From a bacterium (lineage in GTDB: Bacteria > Omnitrophota > Gorgyraeia > Gygaellales > UBA12090), in contig SCPY01000254.1 in assembly GCA_004299495.1 (NCBI GenBank), positions 1 through 6,948 on the forward strand: 6,948 nt of DNA. The letters are read 5' to 3'. The notes below the pieces were generated by a model. The model saw only the letters and a list, made by a program, of their open reading frames with translations, was not told where the DNA came from and ran no database searches. The position numbers and the translations under genes were made by a program. Of this stretch, positions 1-5,846 are shown in pieces (the stretch's first letter is position 1; the number at the start of each line of letters is the position of its first letter).

Positions 1-159
1 TCCGGACTGGATGACTTTTATAAAAATAACTGCCTGCTGGAGCAGCCGTTTGTTAAAGACCCGTCACTTACGATTAAAGAGTACCTCAATTCAATAATAG
101 CGAAAGTCGGCGAAAATATAGTCATCCGCCGTTTCGCGCGGTTTCAGCTGGGGCAGTAA
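1..159 (+). CDS. tsf: Translation elongation factor Ts, C-terminal fragment
   Basis: This is the last 52 codons of EF-Ts, open at the left edge of the window and ending in TAA at 157-159. EF-Ts is the cytoplasmic guanine-nucleotide exchange factor that regenerates EF-Tu-GTP during translation. The visible residues carry the typical C-terminal signature: an LLEQPFVKD segment (residues 14-22 of the fragment), a DPSLTIKEYL-type helix, and the closing GENIVIRRFARFQLGQ stretch, which matches the family ending GENI-x-IRRF-x-RF. The partner rpsB would be expected just upstream of the window. The next gene is pyrH, 66 bases downstream, as in the widely conserved rpsB-tsf-pyrH-frr order. The identification rests on these motifs plus the neighbours. 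Nothing can be said about the N-terminal and core domains. Confidence 0.95.
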   Translation, partial: SGLDDFYKNNCLLEQPFVKDPSLTIKEYLNSIIAKVGENIVIRRFARFQLGQ

Positions 160-225
160 ACCCCGGTAGAAACCTCTTTGTATTTTCGGGTTGCGCTGTA
201 GTTTCTGATTGGGTAAATCTTAAAG

Positions 226-963
226 ATGATGAAGAAGGCTTCCAGAAAATCGGCATACAAGCGGATAGTCCTTAAGCTAAGCGGAGAGGCGCTTCAGGGG
301 CCGCACCGCCACGGGATAGACCAGAAGACGCTTTTTTCTATCGCCACTCAGGTAAAGGAAATCAAAGACCTGGGGGTGGAGGTGGCGATAGTGTTGGGCG
401 CGGGCAATATCTTCCGGGGGCAGGAAAATATTGAGGCAAAGGGCCTGGATATGGACCGCTCGGTGGCGGACTATATGGGGATGCTGGCGACGGTTATCAA
501 CGGCCTGGCGCTTCAGGATGCCTTGGAGAAACTGGGTGTCGCGACAAGGGTGATGAGCGCGATTGAAATCCGCCAGGTGGCGGAGCCGTATATACGCAGA
601 AAGGCAATGCGCCATTTAGAAAAAGGGAGAACGGTGATTTTCGTCGGAGGCACGGGCAACCCCTATTTTACCACCGATACCGCCGCGGCCCTGCGGGCAA
701 AAGAGATCAATGCCCAGGTAGTGCTCAAGGCCACCAAGGTGGACGGCGCATATACCGCCGACCCCCTTAAGGTAAAGGGCGCCAGGCGTTTTTCCTCGCT
801 AAAGCATATTGATGTGGTAAAAAGGGGGCTTAAGGTGATGGATTCTACGGCAATAACTTTGTGCATGGAAAACAGGCTGGCGATAATAATCTTTAATATG
901 ACCAAAGCAGGCAACATCCGCAAAGTGGTAATGGGTGAGAAAATCGGGACAATCGTGAAGTGA
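226..963 (+). CDS. pyrH: UMP kinase (uridylate kinase)
   Basis: Bacterial UMP kinase phosphorylates UMP to UDP with ATP in pyrimidine nucleotide synthesis; in known bacteria it is a cytoplasmic hexamer of the amino-acid-kinase fold. At 245 residues it is close to the usual ~240. Visible motifs in order are KLSGE (17-21, phosphate-binding), GAGNIFRG (58-65), DYMGMLAT (82-89), VGGTGNPYFTTDTAA (140-154, UMP/phosphate site), KVDGAYTADP (171-180, ATP site) and MDSTA (205-209). All key segments are intact. Tandem ATG codons at 226 and 229 make the exact start uncertain by one residue. No clear Shine-Dalgarno sequence lies upstream; only a weak GGG occurs near 211. The gene is followed after 7 bases by frr, and the two are very probably co-transcribed. 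Family feedback control by UTP and GTP is known but cannot be read from this sequence. Confidence 0.97.
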   Translation: MMKKASRKSAYKRIVLKLSGEALQGPHRHGIDQKTLFSIATQVKEIKDLGVEVAIVLGAGNIFRGQENIEAKGLDMDRSVADYMGMLATVINGLALQDALEKLGVATRVMSAIEIRQVAEPYIRRKAMRHLEKGRTVIFVGGTGNPYFTTDTAAALRAKEINAQVVLKATKVDGAYTADPLKVKGARRFSSLKHIDVVKRGLKVMDSTAITLCMENRLAIIIFNMTKAGNIRKVVMGEKIGTIVK

Positions 964-970
964 GGGAAAA

Positions 971-1531
971 ATGACGGTAAAAGATATTATGAGAGAATCT
1001 GAAGAGAAGATGAAGAAAGCCCTTGAGGCAATGCAAAGAGAGTTTTCCGAGATATCTACCGGAAGGGCGAACCCCAATATGGTTGAGGGCCTGAGGGTTG
1101 ATTGCTATGGAAACCCCATGCTCTTAAAACAGCTGGCTTCCATAACCGCTCCCGAAGCGCGCTTATTGCTGATTCAGCCCTGGGATGCCTCCATAATTCC
1201 CGAGATAGAAAAGGCGATCTCAAAATCAAACCTCGGCATCGCGCCGGTTAACGACAGTAAAGTTATCCGCCTTTCCATCCCCCAGCTTTCCAAAGAAAGG
1301 CGCCAGGAGCTCATAAAGACAGTTAAGGGCCTGGCTGAGGACGGAAAGATATCTTTAAGGACTATCCGCCGCGACGCGAAGGAGGCGGTTGATAAGTTAG
1401 AGAAAAATAAGCTTATCCCGGAGGACGAGAAGTTCAGGGGCCATGACAGCCTGCAGAAGATAATGGATTCCTATATTCAGAAGGTTGACCAGTCATTGTC
1501 CGGGAAAGAGAAGGAATTAACGGAGTTTTAG
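971..1531 (+). CDS. frr: Ribosome recycling factor
   Basis: RRF works with EF-G to split the post-termination ribosome so the subunits can be reused. The product has 186 residues, matching the family norm of about 185. Visible signatures are STGRANPNMVEGLRVDCYGNP (29-49, domain I helix leading to the domain II hinge), LKQLASITAPEAR (52-64), EKAISKSNLGIAPVNDSKVIRLSIPQL (80-106), and SKERRQELIK followed by LRTIRRDA (129-136). The paired arginines at 133-134 correspond to the essential arginine region near E. coli Arg132. The start is ATG 971; a GAGGG purine run at 962-966, overlapping the pyrH stop codon, is the likely ribosome-binding site. The usual follower genes (uppS, cdsA) are absent and a tRNA gene begins 18 bases after the stop. 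Confidence 0.97.
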   Translation: MTVKDIMRESEEKMKKALEAMQREFSEISTGRANPNMVEGLRVDCYGNPMLLKQLASITAPEARLLLIQPWDASIIPEIEKAISKSNLGIAPVNDSKVIRLSIPQLSKERRQELIKTVKGLAEDGKISLRTIRRDAKEAVDKLEKNKLIPEDEKFRGHDSLQKIMDSYIQKVDQSLSGKEKELTEF

Positions 1532-1549
1532 GTTAGCCGAGATTTTTAT

Positions 1550-1622
1550 GGGCCGCTAGCTCATCAGGTAGAGCATCAGCTTTTTAAGCTGAGTGTGCCG
1601 TGTTCGAGTCACGGGCGGCTCA
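1550..1622 (+). tRNA. tRNA-Lys (anticodon TTT)
   Basis: A full cloverleaf can be drawn. The acceptor stem is 1550-1556 with 1615-1621 (7 bp, one G-U), and the discriminator is A at 1622. The D stem is 1559-1562 with 1571-1574, and the anticodon stem is 1576-1580 with 1588-1592. The 7-base loop centres on TTT (1583-1585). The T stem is 1598-1602 with 1610-1614, enclosing TTCGAGT. The TTT anticodon reads AAA/AAG lysine codons. No CCA is encoded, so it must be added by the CCA enzyme. The gene begins 18 bases after the frr stop, so it could be processed from the frr transcript. Confidence 0.96.
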
Positions 1623-1629
1623 TTTAATT

Positions 1630-1696
1630 TAGCGTATAGCGTATAGCGTATAGCGTATAGTAAACTATGCGCTATACGTCTGCCCGTTATCCGCTA
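1630..1696. repeat. Heptanucleotide palindromic array, locus 1
   Basis: Four perfect tandem copies of TAGCGTA plus a terminal TAG occupy 1630-1660. They are followed after a 4-base TAAA gap by an inverted, degenerate arm at 1665-1696 built of related 7-8 base units (CTATGCG, CTATACG, TCTGCCCG, TTATCCG, then CTA). The inner part forms a strong hairpin: 1647-1660 pairs with 1665-1678 over 14 positions with one G-U (T1656 with G1669) and a TAAA loop. The whole lies between the tRNA-Lys and tRNA-Leu genes and carries no gene. Its function is unknown. The same architecture recurs at 6624-6717, so it is a repeat family and not chance low complexity. There is no T-tract after the stem, so it is not a classical rho-independent terminator. 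Confidence 0.9.
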
Positions 1697-1706
1697 GTAA
1701 AATGCC

Positions 1707-1788
1707 GGGCGGATGGCGGAATTGGCATACGCGGCAGCCTTAGGAGCTGCTGGGGAAACCCTCGGAGGTTCAAATCCTCTTCCGCCCA
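1707..1788 (+). tRNA. tRNA-Leu (anticodon TAG)
   Basis: This is a class II tRNA with a long variable arm. The acceptor stem is 1707-1713 with 1781-1787 (7 perfect pairs), and the discriminator is A at 1788, the expected base for leucine. The D stem is GCG 1716-1718 with CGC 1730-1732. The anticodon stem is 1734-1738 with 1746-1750, and the loop carries TAG at 1741-1743. The variable arm at 1751-1763 has a GGG/CCC stem. The T stem is 1764-1768 with 1776-1780 around TTCAAAT. It reads CTA/CTG-type leucine codons. No CCA is encoded. The heptamer palindrome ends only 10 bases upstream. Confidence 0.95.
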
Positions 1789-1817
1789 GAAAATAGAACC
1801 AAGGGAAAACGATATAC

Positions 1818-1890
1818 GCGGGAGTAGCTCAGTTGGTAGAGCGCAACCTTGCCAAGGTTGATGTCACGGGTTCGAATCCCGCCTCCCGCT
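1818..1890 (+). tRNA. tRNA-Gly (anticodon GCC)
   Basis: The acceptor stem is 1818-1824 with 1883-1889 (7 pairs), and the discriminator is T at 1890, usual for bacterial glycine tRNA. The D stem is 1827-1830 with 1839-1842. The anticodon stem is 1844-1848 with 1856-1860, and the loop carries GCC at 1851-1853. The T stem is 1866-1870 with 1878-1882 around TTCGAAT, with one A-C mismatch at its outer pair. No CCA is encoded. It reads GGC/GGT. It lies 29 bases after tRNA-Leu, and the two may share a transcript. Confidence 0.96.
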
Positions 1891-1937
1891 TATAAATATT
1901 TAGCCGGTATATAAAGTCTCTGTCCGTATACATTCAC

Positions 1938-1965
1938 GCTCCCGATGGATTTTACTCCCGGGAGC
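1938..1965. promoter_or_regulatory. Inverted repeat in the leader of the PTS cluster
   Basis: In the 104-base gap between tRNA-Gly and the EIIA gene, GCTCCCG (1938-1944) is an exact inverted match of CGGGAGC (1959-1965) with a 14-base loop. The right half also belongs to a self-complementary CTCCCGGGAG (1955-1964), so two alternative pairings compete. It could be an operator, a weak attenuator hairpin or chance. No T-tract follows, and no convincing -35/-10 pair was found in the gap. It sits 30 bases before the start codon of the first PTS gene. Confidence 0.3.
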
Positions 1966-1977
1966 CTGCATTATTAT

Positions 1978-1984
1978 AAGGAGG
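1978..1984 (+). promoter_or_regulatory. Strong Shine-Dalgarno before EIIA
   Basis: AAGGAGG is a near-perfect anti-16S match, 10 bases before ATG 1995. It fixes that start over the in-frame ATG at 2004. It contrasts with the next two genes of the cluster, which have no recognisable site. Confidence 0.85.
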
Positions 1985-1994
1985 ATATAGTTCT

Positions 1995-2465
1995 ATGAAG
2001 ATAATGGATTTTCTGTCTAAGAAAGCAATCGCCGCTGACCTGAAGAGCGCCAAGAAAGAGGATGTGATTAAAGAATTGGTTGACGTATTGCTTGAGTCCG
2101 AGGGATTGGAAAAGAAGTGCCGCAATAAACTTGTCGAACAGTTGATGGCCAGGGAAGCCTTGGGTTCAACCGCCATAGGCCAGGGGGTGGGAATCCCTCA
2201 TACAAAATCAGAATGCGTGAATAAGCTGGTCGCCAGTTTCGGATTATCGCAGAAGGGAGTGGATTTTGATTCTCTTGACGGAGAAAATGTGTATATATTC
2301 TTCCTGCTCATCGCTCCCATAGATTCCGCCGGCCCCCACCTTAAGGCCCTGGCAAGGATTTCCCGCCTGCTCAAGGACAAATATTTTCGCGACAGCCTGA
2401 AGGAATGTAAAGACGAAAAGTCCATTTTAAAGATTATCTCGCAGGAGGATGAGAAAAAGATATAG
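1995..2465 (+). CDS. ptsN: Stand-alone PTS EIIA (PtsN / fructose-type EIIA domain)
   Basis: This 156-residue cytoplasmic protein consists of a single PTS EIIA type-2 domain, the size of E. coli PtsN. The active-site block is RE-ALGSTAIGQGVGIPH (53-69), whose terminal His69 is the expected phosphorylation site (E. coli PtsN His73). A second conserved histidine, His115, lies in APIDSAGPHLKALARISRLL (107-126), matching the family's helper histidine region. It would accept phosphate from HPr-P, whose gene lies two genes downstream. No EIIB or EIIC is fused to it or visible nearby, which favours a regulatory, PtsN-like role (potassium, nitrogen or carbon-state signalling in other bacteria). A fructose-type transport EIIA cannot be excluded, so the gene symbol is by domain and layout, not proven orthology. 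It is the first gene of the PTS-YvcK cluster, 27 bases before the next gene. Confidence 0.88.
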   Translation: MKIMDFLSKKAIAADLKSAKKEDVIKELVDVLLESEGLEKKCRNKLVEQLMAREALGSTAIGQGVGIPHTKSECVNKLVASFGLSQKGVDFDSLDGENVYIFFLLIAPIDSAGPHLKALARISRLLKDKYFRDSLKECKDEKSILKIISQEDEKKI

Positions 2466-2492
2466 CCGCCTGTTACTGGGCCGGTAAACAAG

Positions 2493-3743
2493 ATGAAAAA
2501 AGATTCCAATATCCTTTTTCGAACCGTTAAATGGCTTTATCCGGGAATGCGCGTGAAGCGCTGGCTGCTGATGCTGGCGGTTTCCGTTATCATGATTACA
2601 TTTAGCGGCGCGCATTTTCTTATCCCCGAGGCAAGTTTTTTTAACCGGGCGCTGTATATCCTGGCTATGCTGATAGGGGGTTTCCTGGCTTACGCGGCCC
2701 TGCGCAATATCCTGGCTTCGTTTATCACGGTATTCCTGCCCCAGGGGGAAAAAGAGCTGGTGGATATTATCTACCGCAAGCGCTATTTAGAGAAGGGCCC
2801 CCGGATTGTGGCGGTAGGCGGCGGGACGGGTTTGTCGGTTATGCTGCAGGGGCTTAAAGAGTATACCACAAACCTCTCCGCGGTAGTGACGGTGGCAGAC
2901 GACGGAGGCTCCTCGGGCAGGATTCGCCAGCAATTTGATATTCTTCCTCCGGGAGATATTCGAAACTGCCTTGTGGCCCTGGCTGACGCGCCAAGCCTCA
3001 TGCAGGATTTATTTCAATTCCGTTTTGATTCCTCAAGCGAATTGTCGGGGCATAGTTTTGGAAATTTGTTTATTACGGTAATGACCAAGCTTACCGGAGA
3101 TTTTGAAAAGGCGGTTAAAGAATCAAGCAAGGTCCTGGCAATACGCGGGCAGGTGATACCTTCTACCTTGGATAAGGTAACCCTGTCTGCCGTATATAAA
3201 GACGGCTCCGAGGCCCAGGGAGAGGCCTCAATCCCCAAGAAAAAGATTCCCATCGCGAGCGTTCACTTGAATCCGCCAGAAAGCCGCGCTACCCCGGAGG
3301 CGCTTAAGGCCATAGCCCAGGCGCAGGCGATTATTCTTGGGCCGGGGAGTTTATACACCAGTATTATTCCTAACCTATTGATAAAGGAGATTACTGAGGC
3401 GGTGAGCGAAAGCCGAGCCTTAAAGATATATATCTGCAATGTGATGACCCAGGACGGCGAAACCGACGGGTACAGCGCTTACGACCATGTTAAGGCAATC
3501 GTTGACCACAGCTCTTCCAGGATAATTGATTATTGTATCCTGAATTCAGCCCATATTTCCGCGGATGTGCTGGAAAGATATAAGCAGGAGAATTCGTACC
3601 CTGTGGTTATGGATGTGCAAAAAATCAGGGCCGCGGGTTACCGGGTGATTGAGGATGATATTATCACCTCCGGAGATTACGTGCGCCATGACCCGGCTAA
3701 GCTGGCGCGTATTATCGCGGGGCTGGTCCAGGAGAATTTTTAA
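2493..3743 (+). CDS. yvcK: YvcK/CofD-like protein with N-terminal membrane domain
   Basis: This belongs to the gluconeogenesis factor YvcK (UPF0052, CofD-like) family. At 416 residues it is about 100 longer than B. subtilis YvcK (about 317) because of an N-terminal hydrophobic domain. Two likely membrane segments are visible, roughly residues 24-44 and 53-82. The core begins near 104. Its motifs are AVGGGTGLSVML (107-118, nucleotide-type glycine loop), VADDGGSSGRIR (134-145), PGDIRNCLVALAD (153-165), GHSFGNLF (186-193), LGPGSLYTSIIPNLL (282-296) and CNVMTQDGETDGYS (315-328), all intact. In Firmicutes YvcK binds UDP-GlcNAc and is needed for growth on gluconeogenic carbon sources and for cell-wall homeostasis. 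B. subtilis yvcK lies beside crh, an HPr paralogue; here it lies between EIIA and HPr. No Shine-Dalgarno is visible before ATG 2493. A CofD-type transferase activity is not supported, since no F420 genes are present. Confidence 0.9.
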   Translation: MKKDSNILFRTVKWLYPGMRVKRWLLMLAVSVIMITFSGAHFLIPEASFFNRALYILAMLIGGFLAYAALRNILASFITVFLPQGEKELVDIIYRKRYLEKGPRIVAVGGGTGLSVMLQGLKEYTTNLSAVVTVADDGGSSGRIRQQFDILPPGDIRNCLVALADAPSLMQDLFQFRFDSSSELSGHSFGNLFITVMTKLTGDFEKAVKESSKVLAIRGQVIPSTLDKVTLSAVYKDGSEAQGEASIPKKKIPIASVHLNPPESRATPEALKAIAQAQAIILGPGSLYTSIIPNLLIKEITEAVSESRALKIYICNVMTQDGETDGYSAYDHVKAIVDHSSSRIIDYCILNSAHISADVLERYKQENSYPVVMDVQKIRAAGYRVIEDDIITSGDYVRHDPAKLARIIAGLVQENF

Positions 3744-3747
3744 CTAT

Positions 3748-3753
3748 TATAAT
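3748..3753 (+). promoter_or_regulatory. Perfect TATAAT box just before HPr
   Basis: TATAAT lies in the 15-base yvcK-HPr gap, ending 5 bases before ATG 3759. A start about 7 bases downstream would fall on the HPr start codon, giving a leaderless or near-leaderless message, which would fit the absence of a Shine-Dalgarno. No good -35 is seen (GGTCCA at the 17-base position). Chance in an AT-rich gap is a serious alternative. Confidence 0.25.
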
Positions 3754-3758
3754 CTGCG

Positions 3759-4103
3759 ATGGTTACGGTTAAGAAAGAATTAGTGGTAAAGAACAGGCTG
3801 GGCTTACATGCCAGACCGGCGGCATTATTTGTCCAGGTCGCCAATAAGTTTGATTCCGAGGTTACCGTCCTCAAGGATGGCGTGGAGGTTAACGGCAAGT
3901 CTATTATGGGCATACTGACCCTGGCCGCGGAAAAGGACAGCATTATAACTATTATCATCTCGGGCAGGGACGCCGAGGCGGCACTCGCGGAGCTTGAAAG
4001 GGTTATAGCCGTTGAGGAGATTGAACATGTTCCGGGGGTCTCCGGTTGGGCGCGTATAACAAAGGCAGCAGCCTGCAGAAGCGATAAGAGGCACAAGAAA
4101 TGA
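3759..4103 (+). CDS. ptsH: Phosphocarrier protein HPr with C-terminal extension
   Basis: HPr shuttles phosphate from Enzyme I to EIIA proteins. The phosphorylation site is His17 in LGLHARPAA (14-22), and the regulatory site is Ser48 in GKSIMGILTL (46-55), the Gram-positive-type motif phosphorylated by HPr kinase. The fold region ends near residue 86. About 28 extra residues follow, ending in a basic, cysteine-containing tail (AAACRSDKRHKK), so at 114 residues it is longer than the usual 85-90. The start codon is ATG 3759, 15 bases after yvcK. No Shine-Dalgarno is visible, and the N-terminus fits the family without an upstream extension. The stop overlaps the Enzyme I start as ATGA, indicating translational coupling. 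No hprK is visible in this window, so whether Ser48 is used is unknown. A Crh/NPr-type paralogue is possible, but the intact His17 and adjacent ptsI favour HPr. Confidence 0.93.
   Translation: MVTVKKELVVKNRLGLHARPAALFVQVANKFDSEVTVLKDGVEVNGKSIMGILTLAAEKDSIITIIISGRDAEAALAELERVIAVEEIEHVPGVSGWARITKAAACRSDKRHKK
4086..4091 (+). promoter_or_regulatory. Shine-Dalgarno for Enzyme I inside HPr tail codons
   Basis: AAGAGG lies 8 bases before ATG 4100, inside the HPr C-terminal extension. The basic tail of HPr therefore also encodes the ribosome-binding site of the next gene, which may help explain why the extension is retained. Confidence 0.55.
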
Positions 4104-5836
4104 TTGAGTTAAAGGGGATACCCGCCTCAGGCGGGATAGCTATCGGACCGGCCTACCTCTGGACTAAGGAGGAGTTTGTTGTTCCCAAGCAGGGGATATC
4201 CGACGAGCAGATAGCCTCCCAGATCCAGATTTTCGAAGAGGCCCTTATCAAGACCCGCCGCGAGATCCTGGATTTGCAGAGAAAGATCGCCGACGAGATG
4301 GGCCAGACCGAGGCGGAGATATTTGACGCCCACCTCCTGGTGCTTGAAGACCGCACGATCATAGAAGAAGTAATCTCGCGGATGAAAAAAGAAAAGCTGA
4401 TTGCCGCATACATCTTTCAGGATGTGTTGAAGAAATATGTCCAGGTATTCTTAAGGATTGAGGACGAATATCTCAAGGAGAGGGTAAGCGACATAAGCGA
4501 CGTGGGCAGGCGCGTCCTGCGCAATCTTCTGGGCAAGGCCGCCAAGCATTTTGAGGACCTACAGGAGAAGGTGATACTGGTTTCCCATGATCTTTCTCCT
4601 TCGGATACCGCGGCAATGCACAAGAAAAACATCCTGGCGTTTGTCACCAACATCGGCGGCAAGACCTCGCACACCGCGATTATGGCTAAATCCATGGAGA
4701 TAGCCGCTGTGGTCGGAGTAGAGGCGGTAACCCTTAAGATAAAAACCGGGGACATCCTGATTGTGGACGGAACAAACGGGGCCGTGATTATCAATCCCGA
4801 TATTTCCACGCTTGAGAAATATCAGGAGGAAGAAACCGCGTTCAGGGATATTACGCACCGTTTTATCCTCTTAAAGGACAAGCCCGCGGTTACTCCGGAC
4901 GGAAAGCGCGTGCAGGTGGCCGCGAATATAGAGCTGCCTGATGAGATACCTTCCATTATTGAGCACGGAGCCGAAGGCATCGGGCTTTACCGCACCGAAT
5001 TCTTTTATATGAACAGGACGGATTTGCCTTCGGAAGAAGAGCATTATGAGGCCTATAAGTTTGTGGCCGAGGCAATGAGCGAGCAATCGGTGATTATACG
5101 GACGCTTGATTTGGGGGGGGATAAGTTTTTGTCTCATCTGGAGATTCCCCGCGAGATGTCCCCCTTCTTGGGCTGGAGGGCGATCAGGTACTGCCTGGCA
5201 CGCCCGGATATGTTTAAGGCGCAGCTGAGCGCGGTCTTAAGGGCCTCCTGTCACGGGAAGCTTAAGCTTATGTATCCGATGATTTCCGGCATTGAAGAGC
5301 TGCGCCAGGCAAACCTACTCCTGGAAGAATGTAAAAATAAATTACGCTCCCAGGGTATGCCTTTTGACGAATCTATGGAAGTGGGGGCTATGATTGAAGT
5401 CCCTTCCGCGGCAATGACTACCGACATCCTGGCCAAGGAAGTGGATTTCTTCAGCATCGGCACTAACGACCTTATCCAGTATTCCATTGCCGTTGACCGC
5501 AGTAATGAAAAGGTGGCGTATCTTTATGAACCGGCGCATCCTGGGGTCTTACGGCTGATTAAAAGCATTATTGACGCCGGCCATAATGCCAATATCTGGG
5601 TGGGTATGTGCGGAGAGATGGGAGGGGATCCCCTTTTTACCGTTATTCTCCTGGGATTGGGGTTGGATGAATTCAGCATGCCTTCGGTAATGATCCCCGA
5701 GATAAAGCATATTATACGCGCGGTAACCATGGCCCAGGCAAAAGAGATTGCCGCTCAGGCGTTGACGCTATCCACCTCCAAAGAGGTGGAGGATTTCAGC
5801 AGAAGCAAATATAAAGAGCTAAGGTTAATGATTTAG
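4100..5836 (+). CDS. ptsI: PTS Enzyme I (phosphoenolpyruvate-protein phosphotransferase)
   Basis: Enzyme I takes phosphate from phosphoenolpyruvate and passes it to His17 of HPr. The protein is 578 residues, essentially the family length (E. coli 575). Layout: N-terminal GIPASGGIAIGPAYLW (6-21); a helical HPr-binding subdomain to about residue 145; the swivelling phosphohistidine domain with His191 in GGKTSHTAIMAKSMEIAAVVG (186-206); then the C-terminal PEP-binding barrel. Barrel residues seen are Arg298 in IGLYRTEFFYM, Arg334 in RTLDLGGDK (334-342), Arg360, Glu433 and Asp457 (metal ligands, in GAMIEVPSAA and SIGTNDLIQY), and Cys504 in GMCGEMGGD (502-510), the catalytic acid. No key residue is missing. 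It lacks the extra GAF domain of EI-Ntr (PtsP), so it is the classical form. It overlaps HPr by 4 bases and precedes the isomerase by 10. Confidence 0.97.
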   Translation: MIELKGIPASGGIAIGPAYLWTKEEFVVPKQGISDEQIASQIQIFEEALIKTRREILDLQRKIADEMGQTEAEIFDAHLLVLEDRTIIEEVISRMKKEKLIAAYIFQDVLKKYVQVFLRIEDEYLKERVSDISDVGRRVLRNLLGKAAKHFEDLQEKVILVSHDLSPSDTAAMHKKNILAFVTNIGGKTSHTAIMAKSMEIAAVVGVEAVTLKIKTGDILIVDGTNGAVIINPDISTLEKYQEEETAFRDITHRFILLKDKPAVTPDGKRVQVAANIELPDEIPSIIEHGAEGIGLYRTEFFYMNRTDLPSEEEHYEAYKFVAEAMSEQSVIIRTLDLGGDKFLSHLEIPREMSPFLGWRAIRYCLARPDMFKAQLSAVLRASCHGKLKLMYPMISGIEELRQANLLLEECKNKLRSQGMPFDESMEVGAMIEVPSAAMTTDILAKEVDFFSIGTNDLIQYSIAVDRSNEKVAYLYEPAHPGVLRLIKSIIDAGHNANIWVGMCGEMGGDPLFTVILLGLGLDEFSMPSVMIPEIKHIIRAVTMAQAKEIAAQALTLSTSKEVEDFSRSKYKELRLMI

Positions 5837-5840
5837 GAGG
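5835..5840 (+). promoter_or_regulatory. Shine-Dalgarno overlapping the ptsI stop codon
   Basis: AGGAGG starts inside the TAG stop of ptsI (5834-5836) and ends 6 bases before ATG 5847. It fixes the isomerase start and shows that translation of the two genes is closely linked. Confidence 0.85.
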
Positions 5841-5846
5841 AAAACT

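Noticed and set aside
168..206. AGAAAC / GTTTCT inverted match in the tsf-pyrH gap
   Set aside because: Only six pairs with a 27-base loop and no T-tract; expected by chance in 66 bases. I see no other signal in this gap.
1667..1861. 64-residue + strand open frame
   Set aside because: It runs through tRNA-Leu and tRNA-Gly and begins in the heptamer array; it has no ribosome-binding site and no protein-like composition.
1881..1965. CTCCCG repeated after the tRNA-Gly 3' end, considered as an integration attachment site
   Set aside because: The shared sequence is only 6-7 bases, there is no integrase or mobile gene nearby, and the bases are explained by the local palindrome.
2493..3743. Assignment as CofD (2-phospho-L-lactate transferase of F420 synthesis)
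   Set aside because: The motif set and the PTS neighbourhood fit the YvcK branch; no other F420 synthesis gene is visible.
4417..4809. 130-residue antisense open frame opposite ptsI
   Set aside because: It is a shadow of a well-supported Enzyme I region including the phosphohistidine site; it is low-complexity Ser/Thr/Leu rich with no recognisable motif. The other minus-strand frames in the window are likewise opposite intact genes.
5113..5120. Run of eight G within ptsI, considered as a phase-variation tract
   Set aside because: It encodes the conserved Leu-Gly-Gly-Asp of the RTLDLGGDK motif, and the frame is intact; the run follows from codon choice. Slippage cannot be shown from one sequence.
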